Positions 22,245 through 32,160 of a stretch of DNA of 64,000 nt are shown piece after piece. The translations under genes were made by a program, and so were the position numbers. The stretch spans positions 62,001 through 126,000 of the forward strand of contig JABYQS010000079.1 of the NCBI GenBank assembly GCA_022592435.1, in the 5' to 3' direction. The notes beneath the pieces were generated by a model that was not told the DNA's origin, ran no database searches, and saw only the letters and a list, made by a program, of their open reading frames with translations. Position 1 is the first letter of the stretch; each line of letters opens with the position of its first letter. The stretch is from Cerioporus squamosus (lineage: Eukaryota; Basidiomycota; Agaricomycetes; Polyporales; Polyporaceae).

Positions 22245-25121
22245 ATGGCGACCGCAATGTCAGACGACCCGGAAAACTCGATTGCGGGGGATGATCTTCT
22301 CAGTAAGCCGCAGACGTCATCGTACTGTCGGAACACGCCTGAACCCCGCCTGTATAGCCAACATGTTACAGCAAGACCCCTACCTGCGAGATGCGGAAGT
22401 ACCGACTGCAACCAAGGACGATGGAAGAACTGCGACGAGTGAGCGATCTGGGACTTGTTACGATCTCCGACGACGGCTGACCCAGAACAACAGTGGAGTT
22501 GACCTTGACAGCCGAAGATCCAGCTTCCTTGAAGCAAAGTCAGCTCGATAGCAGTGAACGTACGCGTGTTTCCTGGACCATTGCTGCCGATAGCTGACGA
22601 CGCATTGCCGGTCAGGTCGAGTCGCCGAGCACGAAGAGGACCGTGAGTACCAAAATGGTTGCCGCTATCCAGAGCTTGACTAGCTGTTACAGGGGCTGCG
22701 AACCTCGCGCAAAGACCGCAGAAAGCACTTCCTAAGACAGGTCCTGCGGTGAAATTGAGTCGCGACATGAGCGGCACCGGAAATGGAGGTACACATCACG
22801 AAACATGGTCACCATGACATGCTAACGTGCGGCTACCAAGGACGACCCGCTGCAGGCAGCGCAACAACTACTCCTTCTGGCACTCCACACGCCACCACCA
22901 GTGCGGCAGAGTCTCGAACGTTAAGGCAGGGCGGAGGTACGCACTACGCATGTGTCAGGCATCCTGGGTATGACTGAAGGCCGTGCAGGGCGACCTCAAG
23001 ACGATCAGCAAGCTGCAGCAGTCCGGAAGTCGAAACGCAAAGCCGCAGAAGAACCGGAGCCCGAACCGGAAGAGGAGGGTTCCAGCGAGGGGCGCCAGCT
23101 CATTCCCAAGCGACCTAAACTACGGCCGCCGACGTCTTCGCAGACGCACCCCCAGTCCCCGTCGATACCGTCTGGTTCGACAACGACTGCGAGAGCAGTG
23201 CTGGAGATGGGGTTCAACAGCGCGAAGTCCTTGTTCAAGAATCTGGGCAGCACGACTGTGAGTAAATGCATAGACCATGCGACACGTTCCCTTATGGCGT
23301 GCAGGGGTTATCCGGCTCGACGACGACTCCACTCAATTCGCCGCCGACCAAGGGTAGCGGCTCCTCTACTGTGCTCATTACCCCACCTCCCACCAATGCG
23401 CGCCCTCAACCCAGTTCACGTATGACACAGATGCTCGCCATTGAGCCCCAAGGGCATAGCTCGGGCGTTCCTGCCGCCAACCCCGAATCGCAAACCATTC
23501 CCGGTTCACTTGCCCTTGGATCATCCCAACAGAGCCTGCAACTTCGGTCACAGCTCTCCGAAGCAGGGCCGACTTCGGATGAGGCAGGTCCATCCGTGGC
23601 TGACCGACATGAACGGCAGCCGCCCCCCGATCCGCATCGCGACAGTTCAGAATCATCGCGACAATCTCGGTCGGTCACCCCAGAGTTAGAGTCGAAGGTT
23701 TCGACGCCCCGTCCAACCCGTGCTGAGAAGGGCAAAGACCGTGTTCCCAATTCCCCCCCGCGTGGTGTCCCAGTAAGTCGTGCTTCTTCCTGTGCTTCAG
23801 CATCGGCAATAACCCTCGCGGACACGTAGGGAGGAACGGGCGGTGTCCCGAACGATCCCATTGCCCAGCTACATGCAGAGCTCCGCCTCCTCGGGACTTC
23901 TGTGCGCGGTCTGGGAACTGCGATGGTCAGTCTGGTCGATCAGAACAAGACGTTCATGGCGTCCATGGGCACCTACACGGAGAAGATAGATCAGCTCATC
24001 TCAGGCGGAGGCGTCAACGCCGGACGACCACGACGAGCTGCCCCCAAGGCGAAGGATGCCGATACTATGGAGGTCGACGAGGAGGGGAACGGAGACGACG
24101 CCGATGACGAGTCAGATGCTCTGCCTGTCAAGCTTCCTCGTCGAAAGAAACCATTCAAACTCACCTCTCTGCCGATGCGACGACCAGTTGAAGAGAACGC
24201 GCTGAAGGTATGCGGGTCCGTTGCTGTGCGATGCAGCATCTGTTCACAACACACGCGCAGGCCGCGATCCGCCAGATGACTCTGGACTACATGGGACGGA
24301 AGAATAACAAGTCGCTGTTCGACCTGAACAAACTACCTCTTGAGGAAGATCTGGAAGCATTCGAGGCGGCCGAAGAGGACGATGGCCCGTGTTGCACCAT
24401 CGATGACTTCCGACCAGATCTCAATGGCACCCCTCGATCGAAGTGGAACGCTTCAGTTGCGGAAGTCTTCGTTGCAGCGTACATGACGGAGGGAAGCATT
24501 GAATGCGACGATTCGGCCCTCGTCAAGAAGTTCTTTGTACGACATCTGAAGTATCTCATCGACAAGTTCAAGGAGCGACACACGGATCGAGAAGTTCTCA
24601 ATGCTCGCGCGAAGGCTAAGCGTCGTCGAGAGCGTCGCACCTACGTAAGTGCCGCGTACGATGCACTTCCTATGTCTATGCTGATCTCCCTCCAGTTGTT
24701 CAACCGACGGCTCATCGCCGCTAATTCGGAACCGGATCTGCAGCGTCACGTATACATCCTCCAGAGGCTCGGCCGGGAAGGCATGAGCTCTGACGAGTCG
24801 GACTTCAGCAACGGTGTCAAGCAGTTCAGGATCTTGAAGAAGGTTTGGCGAGATCCCAAACTCACCCCGTGGTTGCGTGTCTTCGACAGCATCGCTCGCG
24901 AGAAGCGCATCAACCCAATCACGGAGACCACCCGCGGAGCCGATCCAAGGCAGCGTTTCGAGTCGAGCAAGTACGACAACAGAAGTCCACCGGTCGGACA
25001 GTTGCCTTGGAACGCGTACAATGAAGTGTGGTACAAGCACCTCACTGCGTACGCCAAGAAGCGATTGGAGGCCAGAAAGAAAGCGTACGACTTCTCGCAC
25101 ACTGCCCAGATTGAAGTGTAA
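22245..25121 (+). CDS. Large GMSSDESD-family protein (Agaricomycete-expanded, unknown function)
   Basis: About ten exons join in frame from ATG 22245 (MATAMSDDPENSIAGDDLL). There is a small Cys-containing exon (ARCGSTDCNQGRWKNCDE), then VELTLTAEDPASLKQSQLDS, a long disordered Ser/Pro/Thr-rich region with the basic cluster VRKSKRKAA, and a helical segment (PIAQLHAELRLLGTSVRGLG). The C-terminal half is conserved-looking: IRQMTLDYMGRKNNKSLFDL, a helical charged block, LFNRRLIAANSEPDLQRHVY, GMSSDESDFSNGVKQFRIL, LTPWLRVFDSIAR, LPWNAYNEVWYKHLTAYAKK. The last block belongs to a large family that I recall from many mushroom genomes, with unknown function and possibly spread with mobile elements (uncertain). 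The stop is at 25119. The gene looks intact. Confidence 0.75.
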
Positions 25122-25224
25122 GTTTCTCTCCTTTTCTCTGGCGACGTCGCTGACTTGTCGTCCAGTCAAGCCAGCCAGGCGAATGGTAGCCATGTTGAGG
25201 GGCGCGCACCGAGGTTCCGTTGAA

Positions 25225-25710
25225 GCCGGCCCACATCTCTGCGACACCAGCAGTTATGCGGCCACTCTGCTCTCATATCTATGGTGCGTCCTCTGATGTA
25301 CGCGCTTTTCGCTTTCGCTGATCGACGACTTCGTCCTCTAGTTCGGGCTTCGTATATATCGTCTTGCCGTTGTCCAGCGTCCATGGGCCGTCCACATATC
25401 TACAGTCATATGGCGCCTCTGCTCTCGTATCTATGGTGCGTCCTCTCATATACGCGCTTGCTGCGTTCGCTGACCAGTGGCTTGGTCCTCTAGTTCGGGT
25501 ATCGTCTTGCGGTCGTCGAGCGACTTTGGCCGTCCACATCTCTCCAGGTATATGGTGTATCTGTTCTCCTATCCTCACATGCACGCGCTTGCCGCATTCG
25601 CCGATCAAGGGCTTGGTCCTCTAGTTTCAGTTCTCTGTATATTGTCTCATCATCGTCGAGCGTACGGGGGTGGCTGGTCTACACCGCTACGACGCTCGCA
25701 GCCATATGAT
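25225..25710. repeat. Diverged tandem repeat, unit about 140-150 bp
   Basis: Blocks starting at about 25271, 25423 and 25564 share the same order of words: TCTCRTATCTATGGTGCGTC, then TACGCGCTT, then TTCGCTGA, then TTGGTCCTCTAGTT, then ATCGTCTTGC, then CCGTCCACAT. A partial unit precedes 25271. On the minus strand the units translate to related peptides (ELEDEVVDQRKRK, ELEDQATGQRTQQ, KLEDQALDRRMRQ), so the array may once have been coding. It lies just 3' of the GMSSDESD-family gene. Confidence 0.75.
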
Positions 25711-26274
25711 TTTCTGGTCTCAAATTCATGATGCGTCCCCTTAACGCTTTCTGTTCTGCTCTTTTTCCTACACAATCACGATCACGCTTCATGCCCACTT
25801 TGCATGCACTCCTACTCCTCATCCCCTCACCCACATCTGGCCGCAGGCTTTACGTACTTCCATGGAGTTCCAGCAGTTCTCCGTTCTCATCAGTCGCTCG
25901 CTCACTTGCCCACTCTCGTTACGTACCCACCGTGAATACACTCCTTCGATATTTGTGGGGCTGCTGCGTGTGTCGCACATCAGCGGCTAGTGTGCCGCAG
26001 ACTAGCAGTCCCGGTACAACGGGCGCAATGAACATGGCTGAATTGCTGCAGCCGCACGTAACCCGCATGACTGTGAGGACACTCGTTGCGCGCGCATGGC
26101 AGATGGAGGTAGTCGGCCAGGGAGTTCGCACTAGCTCTCAATCCCCACCTCCTCACCCACACTTGCCCTCTAATCTGCACGACCGCTCACAAACCCGCTC
26201 GCTGCTTTGAACCAGTAAGTCTGCACTCAGCTGGCATCGGTATCGAGTACGATACTTACCTACGTCACTTCAGG
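25711..26274. other. Intergenic, pyrimidine-rich
   Basis: The plus strand is CT-rich (for example near 25760-25830), as expected upstream of the next plus-strand gene. An open frame at 25728-26210 has no domain. A candidate intron in the 5' leader (GTAAGT at about 26216 to CAG before 26275) may mark a spliced 5' UTR. Confidence 0.35.
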
Positions 26275-27406
26275 ATGCCTTGCCAGCTCACGGTTGCTCT
26301 CGTCTTCATCACTGCAATCGCGGTTGGACTCGTTTCCCCCCTTTTCCTCCCCGCCGACGTACTTCTGCAACTGCACGGCATCAAAGTCAACGAAGCTACG
26401 CGCATCCACGTCCGTGCGGCCGTTCGGTCGACGCAACAGGCGATACTCGCGCTGCCTTGCCTCTTGCCTCCCATCGCCGAGTTGCCTCTCGTGTGCGGCG
26501 GGCCTCGGAGCAAGGACTTGGGTAGACCATCCTGTATCGGGGCTATAGATATGCTCTTTGATCAGCAAGCCCTCACGAGACGACTTGTTTACCACACCCT
26601 TCCGTCCGGAGACTTCCTCACTCCCCTGACCTCTGTCGTGGACATCGTCGAGGACATCGCGGCGTCGGGAGAGAGCGAGGGTAGTCTAAGCGGGAGCTCA
26701 AACTTCGACTCCCTCGACATTGGAATGCTCCAGCCGTGCATCGCTGGGATGTACGAGCTCAGTGAACATATGAGGCTGCTTATCTCCCGGTGAGTGGAAG
26801 GTCTCGTGCACAGCACACAGGCAACTCACATTGCGTAGTCTCGATGCTACCCAGGGAATGGTTGTTCACGCGTCCAGAGACTTCGGCTGGCTGCCTAAGT
26901 GGGTCAGTCTGCGGAGGACGATGGAGATCGCACATGCGGGGGTCGTGGATTCCGCCATCTATGTCTCGAATGCCTCGAATGTGACGCGAACGGCGGTCTC
27001 CGAGCTCCGTGGACGCCTTCTGCGGATGTCCAACTCATCTGCGCACTGCGAACGTGTCGACATACTCTCTTCCTGCGCCAAGCCCGGCACGTTGGGTATT
27101 CACCAAGGCAGGATGGCCTCCGAATTCGCCATACTACAGGCGTCATACCTCCTGGGCGATGTGGAGTCCACCCTACAGTCACTGGAAGAAGACCTTAGGG
27201 AAGCAATCGACCACCGTGACCTCGGCAGACGGCTTCTACACACGATGTGTCCCATGGCACTTGTCGATGCGTGGCTGCAGGCTCAACACCGCTCTCACGA
27301 TGTGCACGTCAAGCATCTGAGAGCCGTCAGGGCGGAGGCGAAGAAGCTGCTCGATCGTGTGGGAGGCGGGCTTGGGGCGAGGGATGCGGAAGAGGGTACG
27401 ATCTGA
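26275..27406 (+). CDS. Membrane-anchored or secreted hypothetical protein, 360 aa
   Basis: Exon 1 is 26275-26789 and exon 2 is 26839-27406, joined by a 49-bp phase-2 intron (GTGAGT...CGTAG). The N-terminus has a hydrophobic stretch (LTVALVFITAIAVGLVSPLF, residues 5-24) that fits a signal peptide or signal anchor. The rest is helical, with a central acidic low-complexity linker (ASGESEGSLSGSSN) and a charged coiled-coil-like C-terminus (LQSLEEDLREAIDHRDLGRR; HLRAVRAEAKKLLDRV). There is an N-glycosylation-like cluster at SNASNVTRT. I do not recognise the family. Intact frame, clean intron and good start support it. Confidence 0.75.
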
Positions 27407-28488
27407 GGGAGTGGGGCGTTCGAATCCCGAAGGACGGACCTAGGCGTGGAATTCTGTTCATCCGCCGTGACATACGAGCGGCTTGCCGCCTACACTTCAG
27501 TTACTTCAGTATGCATAAGTATGTCCTATTGGGCGTTTGAGGATGTGCCAATGGGCAGAGTGAGTTTGGTGTATGTACATCAATGTCTTGCGTTACAAGT
27601 TCCACTTTCGTTCTCTACTAGAGATACACAGCAGAGGAGGAACGCGCGTTCAGTGTGGTGGAAGTACAGTACTTGGGCCACCGACTCGAAGAGGCGCGCC
27701 CGCAGCGATCTATCCAGGCGCCAATTTATGGGGCCTTTCCCGTCGCGAACTGCCTCCGCTCCTCCGCCGCCACCGCTGCCTGCTTAGTACTCTTATCTGG
27801 ATGAACGGAACTGAGCCTGATTGGGCTCCATATTCGAGGATCAGCCATATGGTTGTGAAATCTCGTGGTCGCCGTTGAATTGTCAGCTGGGGGTACAGAG
27901 ACTTCGGGATGAGTGCCGACAGCCAAGCTGGTCTCTGGTTCAAATCTTCCTCGAGTCCTACCTGTACTTCCGCAGGTCCGGGTAAGTGCAACTCCTTCAC
28001 TCAAGAGCGGACGCTTACAGGTGATGCAGCAAAACCCTGCAGTGAACACAACCGGGACCGCTCAATCGTGACGGTGGCTCGACGTACTGCCTCCGCCACT
28101 CGAGCAGGGACTTCGAAGCAAGTGGGTACCGCCGACGGGTCTACGTAATAGTATGGTCGCCGAAGATCACCATGCCGTCACTCTGTCCCTAGCTGATGAA
28201 GCAGAGAACTCACGGCAAGATGTGTTCCGATATCTCGGCCTTCGTCCTGTCTTGGGAGTGGCATGACCGTCATGTAAGTAGGGCCGCGGATCCGGACATC
28301 CGCATGCTCTCCCATGGACCGCTGTACCATGAACGCAGGACTGACAGGTACGTCTTCTGGCTCTTCGTTGCCTTTTCCGTGCAATTTTACCCAATCCCCC
28401 TGGCTGCCCAGTGGCTGCCCTGCCAGTACTCTATTTAATGGATCTCATTCACGCAATTCTGCAATCGTTCGCTCCGACACCTGCAACG
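27407..28488. other. Intergenic with possible small exons
   Basis: A plus-strand segment at 28196-28270 (DISAFVLSWEWHDRH) followed by a candidate intron and a hydrophobic open frame to 28438 (FWLFVAFSVQFYPIPLAAQW) could be a fragment of a membrane-protein gene. I cannot build a complete model. Nothing recognisable is seen between 27407 and 28180. Confidence 0.3.
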
Positions 28489-29143
28489 ATGGATACTGCT
28501 GAGCAGTTGTTTCCGTACGTTCCTCACGCTGTCTTCATGCATTGTACACTGAGTGACAAAGCACAGTGAGGCAAAGGTGCTCCTTTCCACCCGCTCGTTG
28601 AGCCTCTCTATCGAGAAGCTCAATGCTACCGGATTCTCCACGAACGAGGGCTGTAACTGGTACGACGTCAGTTTAACCGTGATTGAGGTCGGACCCAAGC
28701 TTCGTGAGTGCGCTCGATTCGTTCAGCGCAACAACATGGACTGACTCGTCGTCCGTCGTCCGTCCTCTCAGATTCCCTTATAGTGGTGCCACTCTCTAGG
28801 AAGGAGAGGGCGTTCCTCGATCCGCCAGATCAGATTGTGCTCAATTTCTGGGACATGACTTTGGAGAGTAGTCATCGCCAGGTATACTATCTATTCCTGC
28901 GTCGTCAAACAGGGCTGACCTGATGGGCAGGCTGGCGACAGTGAGAAGACCCTGAATCTCACCAGCAAGTACAAGTACACCCGTTGGGTCTTCGCTTTCG
29001 ACGATGGCGTCGAGTTCACCACTTGCATGGAGCTTTTCTTTGCCACTAGACGACTTGTGCTTTGGCGCGACAGCGCGATCGACCATCTGCAGCGCCAGGT
29101 TCTGTCCCTCGTATCCCAACAACGAGCTGACGCCGACACTTGA
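28489..29143 (+). CDS. Small hypothetical protein, about 170 aa, four exons
   Basis: ATG 28489 begins MDTAEQLFP. Introns then join EAKVLLSTRSLSLSIEKLNA, SLIVVPLSRKERAFLDPPDQ and AGDSEKTLNLTSKYKYTRWV. The protein closes after LVSQQRADADT. Every intron is short and GT-AG, and the junctions keep frame. The end looks like a globular alpha/beta fragment (VFAFDDGVEFTTCMELFF) followed by an amphipathic helix. There is no signal peptide or membrane helix. The family is unknown. Confidence 0.62.
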
Positions 29144-29699
29144 GACGGTGAGTTCAATATGCTCCTTCGGAACTACGTACTGAGCTTGTTTCAGGACATC
29201 TCTGCGCCTGCCGCACGCCAAGAGTCCCCGCGCCCAACCAGGTTTTCGCTGTAGTCTGAATGTATGTCGCAGAATGACCCATGTTTTGGATTTCGAACGT
29301 CGTTCGCAACATTCGTCGCGGGTTCATATAGAGTCGGACACTTCGCGGACACGGCGGCACATGTGATCATGACTACCTCAATAACCATGTCTGCTTGGCC
29401 AAATAGTTCCCGTCCCATGAACCACATTCGGGTTTTTGTCTCGCCCCACCAGTACAAGTTCGGTCTCCGTTGAAGCTGAAGAGTGGAGGAGGAGGACGCG
29501 AAGAGGAGCAGGGGGTCGGTAGGCTAAAAACGATAGTAGGTAGTTTCGACGCTCGAGCCGTCTGCTATCCATCTAGTGCCGGAAAAATACCCTCCTGATT
29601 CTGCTCCGACGACGGGATTGGGAACGCGTCCTAAGCACCTTTGCCCAGAGTGGCTGCGAGCGGCGACCAATTCCCAGAAGTTCCAAAGGTCACGCTACG
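29144..29699. other. No confident gene up to the repeat arm
   Basis: Open frames exist on both strands (for example minus 29191-29457 with MVIEVVMITCAAVSAKC, weakly hydrophobic) but no model can be assembled. The right arm of the inverted repeat begins at 29700. Confidence 0.35.
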
Positions 29700-30782
29700 A
29701 CATTGTGCATGGAGATACACCGATCCGTTTGAGAAAGGGCGTGTAGTAGTAGAAACGAAGGGATGCTCAAGATGCTCCCTGAGACTGCGCTGCGCGGGTA
29801 TGAATCAACAATGCGTGGAAGAGCAGACGGTCGACGTACCCGGAGCCAGGCGGCCTGTTCTGAGCGAGACATGGTGTTGCGTGCCAATAAATGTACGTCT
29901 CAGCCTCTTCTCCATGCGCAAGGCCGACCCGGGAAGCCTGGCGTGAAGGAGAGTCGGGGTCTTTTGAAGCGCAACCGGTCGTGGTTTCGTTTGCGCTCGA
30001 GCTACAAGAGGGCGAATGAGAACTTGAGCTGATCTCGTGCGGTCCCGTATTAATAGCACCGCAACGCACCGTGAGTCGCGGGTGCAAGCGACGCGCTAGA
30101 TACCAAGAGCGATTCGCCGCGGAACTCACGTAGTGCGGATGCAGGAGGACCAAGAGGCCGACCCCGATTGAAGAGGCTTCACTGTGACCCAAACATAGCC
30201 GCTGGGTATGAATGAGCGGCAGTGAGCAAAAAGGCAGGAAACAGACCATACGGGTGGGGAGCGAATGGCCACAACCAGAGGCATCACAACAGTACGCATC
30301 CTTCGAAGACCGCCCTGAATCCTCGAAAGCCGTGGACTAGTCCGCGGTCAGCCACTAGACCTGAGAAATTCGGACATGGTCAACCAGTAAGCTTGAGAGT
30401 AGTCTCCGTCGCTTTTGGCGGCTGAGTTCCATGGCACTGTCGGTGAGCTTGCAAACCTTGTGAGAGTGCCTAGGTGCCTAGGACAGGCCCACGTGGCTGC
30501 CCCCTGAATCGGGCAGTATCAATCATTGGCGCGCGCTTCACGACCTCTCAACTCTGCTCTTCTGCTCGCAGCTCTTCCACCAGCACCACGGACGTGAAGG
30601 CGTGCTTTCATCATTGCAACAAGCTGGGCGATTCCGTTTACTTGCTTCTCCGAACTTTACTGCTGCTTGTCCCTTTCTCTCACCCATTCTCATCCTGGCT
30701 AAGCCTCCTTCCCATGCACCCCATCGGACCCGCACAAATCGCGGCAACTACCACCGATGTTTCCTCAGCGAGGCAGGTTACC

Positions 30783-32160
30783 ATGCAGGATCCAGAGAGG
30801 CCGTTCTACCGCGACTGGGCCAAGAGATGGCCGCGTAGGTCGCACACCTATGGTCTGTCATCCTGGTTGCCCGAGAGATGCTGAGTTAGCGCACGGTCGT
30901 CCCGGATGTGAGTGCATCCATACTCGCGTGTTAGCAGATACTGACCGACACGTTTTCCAGCGCAAACGAGCCGGCGAGCATAGCAGATTGTTGTGCGTTG
31001 GAGGCCCTGGCCGCTCAGCGGTCATCCTCCCGGAGCTCTGGCGCGCGCAATGGCGCGGGCTATACCCACGCACGACTGTCACTGTGTCTCGTTGCTTGAT
31101 TGCGGGCTACCTTCGCAGAGTCATCGAGAGCTCCTGACACTGGTTGTGCCCCGCTGTCTGATGTAAGGCTACTGTCTCGCTTCTACATGGCGTCGTCCGA
31201 GACCGCTTCGATCTACTCCGACCGCACGTCCTTCCACGCTAGCCCCGAGCCGTCATGGTAGTTGCTCGTATTTGCCAAGGAGTCAGTGCATCGGTCATCT
31301 GGGTAATCGCCCTGGCCTTAGTGTGAGCTACTTTCCGTCAATTCCCAGTATCCTGGCTAATGTCGTGTTAGTAGCGATACTGTCCCAGAAGCGATCGTCG
31401 GAAGTAAGTCTTGGGATTACACCTACGGCGACTTATCTGCTCATGACTCGTTCGTCAGCACAGCTTGGACTGATCATGATGGGAATGACTCGGGTGCGTA
31501 GCTTGACACGCCTTCTATATGATTCTCGACTTGCTGAGCGCTGCGCAGATTTCTTGTGGGACCGCCCGTGGCCGGAGCTCTGGACGATCGTTTCGATTTC
31601 AGTGGACCATTCATATTCGGAGTCATCGTCACGGCGCTCGAGTTCATCTGTCGTCTGCTCATCATCGAGCGTAAGGACGCAATACACTGGGATGCTTCGC
31701 TGACTGGCCTGGTTGGAAACAACAGCGGTTCGCGAGACCGGGCATACGGGGCCACGACCACGGACGCAGAGCAGCGCGATGAGCAACCGGTTCACAGCGC
31801 AACGACCTGGCCAGGGCCCAGCAGACGAAGAAAACGGAGCCGCAGGAGAACCTACTCGACAGCCTGTAGCGAATGAAGTCCAGCAACAGCCATTGTCGAT
31901 CGTCGGCTTGTTGCTAACCCTCCTGAAGTCGCCGAGAGCGATGGGTTCTGTCTCTTTGACTTTCATGTACGGGTTCGTATCTCCTTGTCGATGCGTCGCG
32001 ACGCGGCGCTTACAAGGAAACATACAGTGTCATCGTCACTAGCCAAGAGCCCGCGCTGCCTCTCTAGCCGCACGACACGTATGGGCTGGACGCTTCCCGA
32101 GTCGGACTCGTGTACGTGGTCATCCTGTCTTTCATCTGTACGACTCCGTTCACCCCTTCC
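30783..32160 (+). pseudogene. MFS transporter (VMAT-like), decayed and 3'-truncated (right copy)
   Basis: The probable start is ATG 30783 (MQDPERPFYRDWAKRW, a typical cytosolic N-terminus). The following helices are scrambled by frame changes. Recognition returns at ARICQGVSASVIWVIALAL, DTVPEAIVG, QLGLIMMGMT, GPPVAGALDDRF, GPFIFGVIVTALEFICRLL and LLIIERKDAIHWD, separated by two good GT-AG introns, then LLKSPRAMGSVSLTFMYG. The next block reads SQEPALPL*PHDTYGLD and VGLVYVVI with an in-frame stop, and the gene then breaks off against Rif1-like sequence near 32150. Intact relatives are 12-helix proton antiporters; this one lacks roughly its last third. Confidence 0.65.

Noticed and set aside
22148..22777. 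209-codon minus-strand frame rich in Gly/Ala/Cys
   Set aside because: It overlaps the 5' exons of the plus-strand GMSSDESD gene, whose splicing is consistent.
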